From JABDKJ01 sp039028335 (GTDB lineage Bacteria > Bacteroidota > Bacteroidia > Flavobacteriales_D > JABDKJ01), in NCBI GenBank assembly GCA_039028335.1, contig JBCCIF010000038.1:1-30423 (forward strand): a stretch of 30,423 nt of DNA. Direction: 5' to 3'. Below are positions 1 through 6,875 of this stretch, piece after piece. A model generated the notes under the pieces. That model saw only the letters and a list, made by a program, of their open reading frames with translations, ran no database searches and was not told where the DNA came from. The position numbers were made by a program, and so were the translations under genes. The stretch's first letter is position 1. Every line of letters begins with the position of its first letter.

Positions 1-268
1 GCATACTTTCTCAAACCAGGAATACCTGAAACTGGAGGATATTTTTAATTGCAGGAATACCTGAAACTGGATGATATTTCAAGGCAATTTTGATTTTCCC
101 TTGTTTGTTATCATCCTCGAATTTGTAATTCAAGATATACCCTTTATCGAATAAAATCTTCGTTATATTTTTCTTCAAATTAGAAGCAGGAATCTCAACG
201 ACTTTATGATTAGCCATAATTCCGTTCCTAATTCGTGTCAAATAATCTGCTACTGGATCAGTTATCAT
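1..268 (-). CDS. rpsH: 30S ribosomal protein S8 (uS8), partial and frame-disrupted
   Basis: This is the N-terminal half of S8, which binds the central domain of 16S rRNA during 30S assembly. The start MITDPVADYLTRIRNGIMA and the segment ASNLKKNITKILFDKGYIL are typical of the family. The frame stays normal to AIKNI and then reads LQFQVFLV and a TGA stop at about 11-13. In another frame the last bases encode PGLRKY, the expected S8 continuation, so the gene is shifted just before the window edge. Where S8 normally has about five residues (QRIS-like), a 17-base copy of the sequence just upstream is found; see the repeat at 17-79. An intact S8 is essential, so an assembly error at a contig edge is the simplest explanation. 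The identity is certain; whether the break is real is unknown. It is the last visible gene of the ribosomal operon. Confidence 0.9.
17..79. repeat. Direct repeat inside rpsH that breaks the frame
   Basis: Bases 17-44 and 52-79 are two 28-base copies with a single mismatch (G at 37, T at 72), offset by 35 bases. The right copy, which lies upstream in the gene, encodes the normal KYHPVSGIP stretch of S8. The left copy replaces the expected QRIS-like codons and shifts the frame by two bases. Confidence 0.85.
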
Positions 269-284
269 CTTTCAAAAATATTTT

Positions 285-554
285 TTACCAACTTGCTTTT
301 TTAACACCGGGAATTTTACCCTCCAATGCCATCTTTCTGAAAAGAACTCGAGATATTCCGAATTGTCTCATATATCCACGAGGTCTTCCCGTTAGCTGAC
401 ATCTATTGTGCAACCGTACAGCCGATGAATTCTTAGGAAGCTTTTGCAATCCTTCCCAATCACCAGCTTCTTTTAAAGCTTTTCTCTTTTCAGCATATCG
501 CGCAACCATTCTTTCTCTTTTGCGCTCTCTTGCTTTCATTGATTCTTTTGCCAT
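285..554 (-). CDS. rpsN: 30S ribosomal protein S14 (uS14), zinc-free type
   Basis: S14 of the small-subunit head, 89 residues. The signature RCQLTGRPRGY (residues 51-61) and the C-terminal GKIPGVKKASW identify it. It has a single cysteine (C52), so it is the C-minus form without the two CxxC zinc motifs of the short bacterial S14. It lies 5 bases after rplE and 16 bases before rpsH, the usual spc-operon position. Nothing in its length or composition is unusual. Confidence 0.97.
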   Translation of the reverse strand: MAKESMKARERKRERMVARYAEKRKALKEAGDWEGLQKLPKNSSAVRLHNRCQLTGRPRGYMRQFGISRVLFRKMALEGKIPGVKKASW

Positions 555-559
555 ACTTA

Positions 560-1105
560 TTATTTTGTGAATGGAAAGCCAAACTTTTCAAGCAGCGCGC
601 GAGCTTCTTCATCGGTCTTAGCATTCGTAACAAATGTTACATCCAAACCATTAATGGATCTTATTTTATCAATATCTATTTCTGGGAATATAATTTGTTC
701 CTTAATACCCATGGAGAAATTTCCTCTTCCATCGAAACCACTTGCTCTAACTCCTCTAAAGTCTCTTGTTCTAGGCAGAGCAACAGAGATAAGTCGGTCA
801 AGGAATTCATACATCTTATCACCTCTCAATGTGCAACGCACACCGATTGGCATTCCCTTTCTTAATTTGAAGTTAGAGATGTCTTTTTTAGAATAACATT
901 CGACTGCTTTTTGTCCGCAGATATTTGTTATTTCTTCAACACCGGCTTCAATTAATTTTTTGTCGGCAACTGCTTTTCCCAATCCCTGGTTTACACAAAT
1001 CTTTAGGATCCTTGGGATCTGCATTGAAGATTTGTAATCAAAATCCTTCATCAACGCAGGCGCAATCTCTTCTTGATATGTCTTCTTTAATCTAGGCGTG
1101 TACAT
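560..1105 (-). CDS. rplE: 50S ribosomal protein L5 (uL5)
   Basis: L5 binds 5S rRNA in the central protuberance and contacts the P-site tRNA. The 181-residue length is normal for the family. It starts MYTPRLKKTYQEEI, carries the conserved GQKAVECYSKKDISNFKLRK-type core and the segment RDFRGVR, and ends EKFGFPFTK. It is separated from rplX by one base, which implies translational coupling within the spc segment of the operon. No anomaly was seen. Confidence 0.97.
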   Translation of the reverse strand: MYTPRLKKTYQEEIAPALMKDFDYKSSMQIPRILKICVNQGLGKAVADKKLIEAGVEEITNICGQKAVECYSKKDISNFKLRKGMPIGVRCTLRGDKMYEFLDRLISVALPRTRDFRGVRASGFDGRGNFSMGIKEQIIFPEIDIDKIRSINGLDVTFVTNAKTDEEARALLEKFGFPFTK

Positions 1106-1106
1106 C

Positions 1107-1433
1107 TTACTTCACCAATTTTTTAGATTTCACATAGTATCTCACCAAATTGCCATCATCATCTCTTTTTCTTCCTACTCGAGTAGGTGTTTTTGTTTCT
1201 GGATCAATCAACATCACATTTGAAATGTGTATACCTGATTCTTCCTTCAGAATTCCTCCCTGAGGATTTGAAGCATTTGGTTTCTGGTGCTTCGAAACGA
1301 GATTCATGCCTTCTACAATAACTCTGTTGTTTCTTGCGTCAACAGACATGACTTTTCCTTCCTCGCCTCTACTGGCTCCGGCAATGACACGAACTGTGTC
1401 TCCTTTCTTTATATGAAATTTCTTATTTGCCAT
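1107..1433 (-). CDS. rplX: 50S ribosomal protein L24 (uL24)
   Basis: L24 initiates 50S assembly by binding the 5' region of 23S rRNA. The N-terminal KOW motif is clear (KKGDTVRVIAGASRGEEGKV, residues 9-28), followed by the conserved GMNLVSKHQKPN loop. The 108-residue length is normal. It lies 11 bases after rplN and one base before rplE, in the standard order. Confidence 0.97.
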   Translation of the reverse strand: MANKKFHIKKGDTVRVIAGASRGEEGKVMSVDARNNRVIVEGMNLVSKHQKPNASNPQGGILKEESGIHISNVMLIDPETKTPTRVGRKRDDDGNLVRYYVKSKKLVK

Positions 1434-1444
1434 TTTATTTATAA

Positions 1445-1813
1445 TTAAAGTACTTCAGGTGCTAGGGAAACAATCTTCATGTAATCTTTCTCTCTCAACT
1501 CTCTGGCAACAGGTCCAAAGATTCTCGTTCCTCTTAATTCACCTCCTTGGTTTAGAAGAACCACTGCATTATCATCAAATCTGATGTAAGAACCGTCAGG
1601 TCTTCTAATTTCTTTTTTTGTGCGGACAACTACTGCCTTGGAAACAGTCCCTTTTTTGACATTTCCCTGTGGCATTGCTGACTTCACAGATACAACTATT
1701 TTGTCGCCAACGCTTGCATATCTTCTTTTGGTTCCACCCAAAACTCTGATGCAAAGAACTTCCTTAGCTCCGCTATTATCTGCAACCTTTAGTCTTGATT
1801 CTTGCTGTATCAT
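1445..1813 (-). CDS. rplN: 50S ribosomal protein L14 (uL14)
   Basis: L14 lies at the subunit interface and forms intersubunit bridges with 16S rRNA. At 122 residues it has the standard family length. It starts MIQQESRLKVADNSGAKEVL and contains the family signature around GTKRRYASVGDKIVVSVK, ending in a conserved GPVARELREKDYMKIVSLAPE-like tail. It lies between rpsQ (20-base gap) and rplX. No anomaly was seen. Confidence 0.98.
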   Translation of the reverse strand: MIQQESRLKVADNSGAKEVLCIRVLGGTKRRYASVGDKIVVSVKSAMPQGNVKKGTVSKAVVVRTKKEIRRPDGSYIRFDDNAVVLLNQGGELRGTRIFGPVARELREKDYMKIVSLAPEVL

Positions 1814-1833
1814 CTTAATCTATTATTATATAA

Positions 1834-2097
1834 TTACTTGGCCTTCTCAAGTATTTCAACCAATCTCCAATTCTTTCTTTTACTCAATGGACGCGTTTCC
1901 ATAATTCTCACCGTATCTCCCTCTCCACATTCGTTTTTCTCGTCATGTGCTACGAACTTTGAGGTCTTTTTCACGAACTTTCCGTAAATCGGGTGCTTCA
2001 CTTTTCTTTCGATACTAACAACAATCGATTTGTCCATTTTGGCGCTTGTCACAAGACCAATACGCTCTTTTCTTAATTTTCTTTCTTGCGTTTCCAT
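1834..2097 (-). CDS. rpsQ: 30S ribosomal protein S17 (uS17)
   Basis: S17 is an early-binding 16S rRNA protein of the 30S body with an OB fold. It has 87 residues, with the conserved GLVTSAKMDKSIVVSIERKV start and the signature GDTVRIMETRPLSKRKNWRL. Its ATG shares one base with the rpmC stop (TAATG), a layout that favours re-initiation by the same ribosome. Confidence 0.97.
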   Translation of the reverse strand: METQERKLRKERIGLVTSAKMDKSIVVSIERKVKHPIYGKFVKKTSKFVAHDEKNECGEGDTVRIMETRPLSKRKNWRLVEILEKAK

Positions 2098-2300
2098 TAT
2101 TCAGCCTTATTTTCAAGTTCTCTTCTTCTAACTTCTGTAAGAAGGCGCGCTACATTTCTTCTTCTCTCGCCTAATATCCTTGGGTTCTCAAGAGGAGAGA
2201 TGGCATGGTTTAACTTTAGCTTAGCCAAAGATTCACGCTCCAATTCTAATTTTTCCATTATCTCGGCAAGTGCCAGATCTTTAATTTCTGCGTACTTCAT
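2097..2300 (-). CDS. rpmC: 50S ribosomal protein L29 (uL29)
   Basis: L29 is a small helical-hairpin protein near the peptide exit tunnel, where it contributes with L23 to docking of trigger factor and SRP. It has 67 residues, with MKYAEIKDLALAEI at the start and the signature LKLNHAISPLENPRIL. It overlaps rpsQ by one base and starts 3 bases after rplP, so rplP-rpmC-rpsQ form a tightly coupled trio. Confidence 0.96.
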   Translation of the reverse strand: MKYAEIKDLALAEIMEKLELERESLAKLKLNHAISPLENPRILGERRRNVARLLTEVRRRELENKAE

Positions 2301-2303
2301 AGC

Positions 2304-2723
2304 TTATCCTTGATAATCTCTTCGAATTACAAATTTTGTTTTAACCGGCAATTTTTGAGCTGCTAGTCGCATTGCTTCTTTTGCCACTTCGACCGGAACA
2401 CCATCCGCTTCAAACATGATTCTTCCAGGCTTTACAACAGAAACCCAGTGACTAGGAGCACCTTTACCTTTACCCATACGAACTTCCGCAGGTTTACTGG
2501 TCATCGGCTTGTCTGGAAAGATTCGAATCCAAACTTTTCCTTCCCTCTTCATGTATCGAGTTACGGCAATACGAGCAGCTTCAATTTGTCTACTCGTAAT
2601 AAAGCCTTCATCTAAAGTCTTTAATCCAAAAGAACCAAATGCGATTTGATGTCCTCGCTTAGCGTTACCTTTGATAACGCCTTTTTGCATTCTTCTGAAC
2701 TTTGTTCTTTTCGGTTGTAACAT
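2304..2723 (-). CDS. rplP: 50S ribosomal protein L16 (uL16)
   Basis: L16 organises the A-site and P-site region of 23S rRNA in late 50S assembly. It has 139 residues, starts MLQPKRTKFRRMQKG, and contains the signatures IRIFPDKPMTSKPAEVRMG and GKGAPSHWV, all standard. It lies 10 bases after rpsC and 3 bases before rpmC. No unusual residue was seen. Confidence 0.98.
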   Translation of the reverse strand: MLQPKRTKFRRMQKGVIKGNAKRGHQIAFGSFGLKTLDEGFITSRQIEAARIAVTRYMKREGKVWIRIFPDKPMTSKPAEVRMGKGKGAPSHWVSVVKPGRIMFEADGVPVEVAKEAMRLAAQKLPVKTKFVIRRDYQG

Positions 2724-2733
2724 CCTTCTCTAA

Positions 2734-3483
2734 TTATTTGTTATTAGGTCTTCTTCCACCTCTATTTCCACCAGGTCTTCCACCTCTATTTCCGCTTGGT
2801 CTTCTTCCTTTACCCTTTCCTTGCTTATCCATTCCAAAAGTAGGAGAGAGGTCTCTTCGTCCGTAGACAAGTCCCTTCATGATCCAAACTTTAACACCTA
2901 TTCTTCCATAAGTCGTATGGGCTTCAGACAGGGCATAATCAATATCTGCTCTAAACGTATGCAAAGGAACTCGTCCATCTTTATATTGCTCTGTTCTTGC
3001 CATCTCTGCACCGTTCAATCTCCCAGAAATCATAACCTTAATTCCTTCAGCTCCCATTCTCATTGTGCTAGCAACAGCCATTTTAGCTGCTCTACGAAAT
3101 GAAATTCTTCCTTCAATCTGCCGTGCAATGCTATCGGCAACAAGACGTGCATCCAATTCAGGTCGTTTGATTTCAAAGATGTTGATCTGAACTTCTTTCT
3201 TCGTCACTTTTTTCAACTCCTCTTTCAACTTATCAACTTCTTGTCCACCTTTACCGATAATCACTCCAGGTCGAGCAGTCTTGATCGTTACCGTAACGAG
3301 CTTCAAAGTTCTTTCTATGATGATCTTTGCAATACTCGCTTTACGCAATCGGGCTAGGAGGTACTTTCTGATTTTGTCGTCTTCTACGATTTTGTCTACG
3401 TAGTTTTTTCCGCCATACCAGTTAGACTCCCATCCTTGGATGTAACCTAATCTATTTCCTATAGGGTTCGTTTTCTGTCCCAT
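2734..3483 (-). CDS. rpsC: 30S ribosomal protein S3 (uS3) with Gly/Arg-rich tail
   Basis: S3 sits at the mRNA entry channel of the 30S head. Its KH domain is visible with the GKGG loop at residues 77-80, and the C-terminal domain has the signature MKGLVYGRRDLSP. The protein is 249 residues, longer than the roughly 210-235 usual in many bacteria. The extra length is a basic tail from about residue 218, built from GNRGGRP-like units and resembling an RGG motif. It lies 9 bases after rplV. The identity is certain; any role of the tail in RNA binding is inference. Confidence 0.97.
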   Translation of the reverse strand: MGQKTNPIGNRLGYIQGWESNWYGGKNYVDKIVEDDKIRKYLLARLRKASIAKIIIERTLKLVTVTIKTARPGVIIGKGGQEVDKLKEELKKVTKKEVQINIFEIKRPELDARLVADSIARQIEGRISFRRAAKMAVASTMRMGAEGIKVMISGRLNGAEMARTEQYKDGRVPLHTFRADIDYALSEAHTTYGRIGVKVWIMKGLVYGRRDLSPTFGMDKQGKGKGRRPSGNRGGRPGGNRGGRRPNNK

Positions 3484-3492
3484 TCAATTATC

Positions 3493-3888
3493 TTAATTCT
3501 GACTACCTAAAACGATAGTAACGTGATTTGATCTTTTTCTAATTCTATGTGCTCGACCTTGGGGCGCAGGTTGGATACGCTTCAACATTCTAGCACTGTC
3601 AACTTTAATTTCTTTAATGAATAAACCGGCTTCGTCAGCACGTCCACCATCATTTTTCTGTTCCCAGTTATTGATAGCCGACAAAAGCAATTTTTCCAAT
3701 CTTTTGGCAGATTCCTTTGGAGTGAATTTTAAGATATTCAAAGCATCCATTACATCTTCACCTCGAATGATGTCTGCAACCAACCTCATTTTTCGGGGCG
3801 AAGTCGGGCAATTTCTCAAAGAAGCGAATGCCACACTCTTATTGGCTTCTTTTCTTTCGTTTGCTCTTATGTGTTTTCTTCTAGGCAT
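3493..3888 (-). CDS. rplV: 50S ribosomal protein L22 (uL22)
   Basis: L22 lines the nascent-peptide exit tunnel through a long beta hairpin. It has 131 residues, with the conserved segment CPTSPRKMRLVADIIRG and the hairpin signature RMLKRIQPAPQGRAHRIRKR. In Bacteroidota the N-terminus is usually slightly longer than in E. coli L22, as here. It lies 8 bases after rpsS and 9 bases before rpsC. Confidence 0.97.
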   Translation of the reverse strand: MPRRKHIRANERKEANKSVAFASLRNCPTSPRKMRLVADIIRGEDVMDALNILKFTPKESAKRLEKLLLSAINNWEQKNDGGRADEAGLFIKEIKVDSARMLKRIQPAPQGRAHRIRKRSNHVTIVLGSQN

Positions 3889-3896
3889 CTTTCAAA

Positions 3897-4166
3897 TTAC
3901 TTTTTCTTGTTACCACCGTGACCTCTAAAGTTTCTGGTAGGAGAAAATTCTCCCAATTTATGTCCTACCATATTCTCTGTCACATATACAGGAATGAATG
4001 ATTTGCCATTATGCACAGCGATTGTTAAGCCAACGAATTCAGGTGTAATTGTTGAGGCTCTCGACCAAGTCTTAATCACACTTTTCTTACCTGAGTCCTG
4101 TGCTTCTTCAACACGTTGCATCAGTTTGTAGTGCACAAAAGGCGGCTTTTTCAGTGATCTACTCAT
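3897..4166 (-). CDS. rpsS: 30S ribosomal protein S19 (uS19)
   Basis: S19 lies in the 30S head and bridges to the large subunit near the A site. It has 89 residues, starts MSRSLKKPPFVHYKL, and contains the signatures IKTWSRASTITPEFVG and MVGHKLGEFSPTRNFRGHGG. It is in the normal S10-operon position, 8 bases after rplB. No anomaly was seen. Confidence 0.98.
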   Translation of the reverse strand: MSRSLKKPPFVHYKLMQRVEEAQDSGKKSVIKTWSRASTITPEFVGLTIAVHNGKSFIPVYVTENMVGHKLGEFSPTRNFRGHGGNKKK

Positions 4167-4174
4167 TCTTCAAA

Positions 4175-4999
4175 TTATTTTTTTCTTCTTTCAATTATGT
4201 GCTTGTTAGAAGCTTTATTTCTATCTCTTGTTTTGTATCCTTTTGCAGGTATACCATTTCTCGATCTTGGATGTCCTCCTGACGATCTTCCTTCACCACC
4301 TCCCATTGGGTGATCAACCGGGTTCATAACAACACCTCTGACACGAGGTCTTCTTCCTAACCATCTTGTTCTACCCGCTTTTCCTGAACGCGTCAAACTG
4401 TGCTCTGAATTCGAAACAGATCCAATCGTGGCTTTGCATCTAGTCAATACCATTCTTGTTTCCCCAGAAGGTAATTTGATGATGGCATATTTCCCATCTC
4501 TAGCATTCAATTGAGCAAAGGAACCAGCACTTCGGGCCATTTGTCCTCCTTTACCAGGAACCAATTCAATGTTGTGAATGATTGTACCCAAAGGAATTTC
4601 GCTTAGAAAAAGTGTATTTCCCAAGTCTGGAGAGATTCCCTTACCAGATTCAATAGTCATTCCAACCTTTAAGCCCTGAGGGGCAACGATATATCTTTTT
4701 TCACCGTCAGCATATTCCAAAAGTGCAATTCTAGCAGATCTATTTGGATCATACTCAATTGTCTTTACTTCAGCTTTAACATTGTCTTTATTTCGCTTGA
4801 AGTCGATGATTCTATATCTTCTTTTATGACCACCACCAATGTATCTCATGGTCATTTTACCTGTATTATTTCTACCTCCAGTCTTCTTGATAGGAGTCAA
4901 TAGGGGCTTATATGGCTTGTCAGTTGTAATCTCTTCAAATGTTGAAGCGATTTTATGCCTTTGACCAGGTGTTGTCGGTTTTAATTTCTTTACTCCCAT
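4175..4999 (-). CDS. rplB: 50S ribosomal protein L2 (uL2)
   Basis: L2 is needed for subunit association and supports the peptidyl-transferase centre. The 274-residue length is standard. The C-terminal signature VMNPVDHPMGGGEGRSSGG contains H230, equivalent to the conserved E. coli His229 thought to act near the active site. It lies 6 bases after rplW and 8 bases before rpsS. It is one of the best-conserved genes in the window. Confidence 0.98.
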   Translation of the reverse strand: MGVKKLKPTTPGQRHKIASTFEEITTDKPYKPLLTPIKKTGGRNNTGKMTMRYIGGGHKRRYRIIDFKRNKDNVKAEVKTIEYDPNRSARIALLEYADGEKRYIVAPQGLKVGMTIESGKGISPDLGNTLFLSEIPLGTIIHNIELVPGKGGQMARSAGSFAQLNARDGKYAIIKLPSGETRMVLTRCKATIGSVSNSEHSLTRSGKAGRTRWLGRRPRVRGVVMNPVDHPMGGGEGRSSGGHPRSRNGIPAKGYKTRDRNKASNKHIIERRKK

Positions 5000-5005
5000 T
5001 TCAAT

Positions 5006-5299
5006 TTATATTCCTGCAAAGATGTCTATCGATTCACCTTCAGATAGCTCAACTATTGCTTTTTTGAAATCATTTTTCTTTCCTTTCACTAATCCAGCCT
5101 TTGTATAGCGCGAGCTCTTTTTACCAGAATAGTTCATGGTTCTTACTTTCTCAACTGTCACTCCGTAAAGGGCAGAAATCGCATCCTTGATCTCGACTTT
5201 ATTCGCCTTTTTATCAACGATAAAACCGTATTGACCTAAGCGTTCTGTCGTGTCAGTCATTTTTTCTGTAACAATAGGTTTAATGATTACATTCTTCAT
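5006..5299 (-). CDS. rplW: 50S ribosomal protein L23 (uL23)
   Basis: L23 sits at the exit of the peptide tunnel and is the main docking site for trigger factor and SRP. It has 97 residues, starts MKNVIIKPIVTEKMTDTTE, and contains the signature YGFIVDKKANKVEIKDAI. It lies 7 bases after rplD and 6 bases before rplB, in the expected order. No anomaly was seen. Confidence 0.97.
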   Translation of the reverse strand: MKNVIIKPIVTEKMTDTTERLGQYGFIVDKKANKVEIKDAISALYGVTVEKVRTMNYSGKKSSRYTKAGLVKGKKNDFKKAIVELSEGESIDIFAGI

Positions 5300-5306
5300 T
5301 GTTCCT

Positions 5307-5930
5307 TTACTTTAAAGATTCCTCCACAACTTTGACAGCACTTTCAGTTAAGATAAGTTGCTTACAGTTTAAAATATCGTAAGTATTTAAACTGGTGGCC
5401 ACGACAACATTCGCATTTGCCATATTTCTGACCGATTTCACGATGTTTTCATCAGCCGTTGATAACACCAAAAGTGATTTTTTATCACTCACTTTGATAT
5501 TGTCTAAGATCCCAGCAAATTCTTTTGTTTTTGGTGCTTCCATTTTAAAGTCTTCCAAAACAGTAAGTGCTTCTTCCTTTGCTTTATAGCTCAAAGCGGA
5601 TCTTTTCGCCAGTTTCTTAACTTTTTTATTGAGTTTGAAACCATAGCTTCTCGGTCGAGGACCAAAGATGGTTCCTCCACCTCTTAATAAAGGATCTTTG
5701 ATGCTACCTCTTCGTGCACCACCTGTTCCTTTCTGTTTTCTAATTTTTTTGGTACTTCCTGTAATTTCACCTCTTTCCTTCGCCTTGTGAGTACCTTGTC
5801 TTCTATTAGCAAGAATCAATTTGACATCAAGGTAAATAGCGTGATCGTTTGGTTCAATCCCAAAAATTGAATCACTGAGTTTGACCTTTTTGCCCTTGCT
5901 TCCGCTTGTTGTAGTTACCGCTAATTCCAT
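5307..5930 (-). CDS. rplD: 50S ribosomal protein L4 (uL4)
   Basis: L4 is an early assembly protein whose extended loop reaches the peptide tunnel. In enterobacteria it also represses the S10 operon; whether that holds here cannot be told. It has 207 residues. The loop signature KQKGTGGARRGSIKDPLLRG and GPRPRSYGFKLNKKVK are present. Its ATG shares one base with the rplC stop (TAATG), so translation is probably coupled to rplC. Confidence 0.98.
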   Translation of the reverse strand: MELAVTTTSGSKGKKVKLSDSIFGIEPNDHAIYLDVKLILANRRQGTHKAKERGEITGSTKKIRKQKGTGGARRGSIKDPLLRGGGTIFGPRPRSYGFKLNKKVKKLAKRSALSYKAKEEALTVLEDFKMEAPKTKEFAGILDNIKVSDKKSLLVLSTADENIVKSVRNMANANVVVATSLNTYDILNCKQLILTESAVKVVEESLK

Positions 5931-6547
5931 TACTTCTTAACTAAAACAGTTGCACCGTTAAATCCAGGAACAGAACCTTTAATAAACAATAGGTTTTGTT
6001 CAGGAATAATTTTTACAATTTTTAGGTTGGTAGTTGTCACTCGCTCATTACCCATTTGACCAGCCATTCGCATTCCTTTAAATACTCTTGCCGGATCAGA
6101 AGCCGCACCGATAGCACCTGGTGCTCTCAATCTGTTGTGCTGACCGTGAGTCGCCTGTCCAACACCACCAAAATTGTGTCGCTTTACAACACCTTGGAAA
6201 CCTTTACCTTTCGAAGTTCCTGTTACATCAACAAACTCCCCTTCTGCAAAATTTTCGATAGTAATGGTGTCACCAACATTTACTTCAAGATCACAGTCTC
6301 TCAACTCAACCAACTTTCTTTTTGGGTCGGTTTTCGCTTTTTTGAAATGTCCCTGAAGAGGCTTAGTGGTATTCTTTTCACTCTTGTCACCCCATCCGAT
6401 TTGAACGGCATTGTAGCCGTCTGAATCTTCCGTTTTGATTTGAGTCACGACATTAGGAACTGCTTCTACGATTGTACATGGCTGATTTTTACCATTTTCA
6501 TCGAAGACAGCTGTCATTCCTATTTTTTTACCTAGTATACCTAACAT
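5930..6547 (-). CDS. rplC: 50S ribosomal protein L3 (uL3)
   Basis: L3 binds near the peptidyl-transferase centre and starts 50S assembly together with L24. It has 205 residues, starts MLGILGKKIGMTAVFDENG, and contains the signatures TSKGKGFQGVVKRHNFGG and DPARVFKGMRMAGQMG. It lies 18 bases after rpsJ and overlaps rplD by one base. There is no clear Shine-Dalgarno sequence before its start, as is usual in Bacteroidota. Confidence 0.98.
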   Translation of the reverse strand: MLGILGKKIGMTAVFDENGKNQPCTIVEAVPNVVTQIKTEDSDGYNAVQIGWGDKSEKNTTKPLQGHFKKAKTDPKRKLVELRDCDLEVNVGDTITIENFAEGEFVDVTGTSKGKGFQGVVKRHNFGGVGQATHGQHNRLRAPGAIGAASDPARVFKGMRMAGQMGNERVTTTNLKIVKIIPEQNLLFIKGSVPGFNGATVLVKK

Positions 6548-6565
6548 TGTACTAATTCTTTATAA

Positions 6566-6871
6566 TCAGACTTTGATTTCAACTTCAACTCCACTTGGAA
6601 GTTCCATTCTCATCAAAGCATCTACAGTCTTCGAAGAAGAGCTGTAGATGTCTAATAATCTTTTATATGAGTTCAACTCAAACTGCTCTCTTGCTTTCTT
6701 ATTCACGTGTGGTGACTTTAAAACCGTATAGATGCGTTTGTGCGTAGGAAGTGGAATTGGACCACTTACTACTGCTCCCGTAGTCTTTACAGTCTTCACA
6801 ATCTTCTCAGCAGATTTGTCTACTAAATTGTGATCAAAAGACTTCAACTTTATTCTAATTTTCTGACTCAT
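6566..6871 (-). CDS. rpsJ: 30S ribosomal protein S10 (uS10/NusE)
   Basis: S10 is a 30S head protein and, as NusE, a partner of NusB and NusG in transcription antitermination. It has 101 residues with the signature GPIPLPTHKRIYTVLKSPHV. It follows fusA after 4 bases with no tuf gene between, the Bacteroidota arrangement in which the str and S10 segments are fused into one transcription unit. Confidence 0.98.
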   Translation of the reverse strand: MSQKIRIKLKSFDHNLVDKSAEKIVKTVKTTGAVVSGPIPLPTHKRIYTVLKSPHVNKKAREQFELNSYKRLLDIYSSSSKTVDALMRMELPSGVEVEIKV

Positions 6872-6875
6872 AAGC

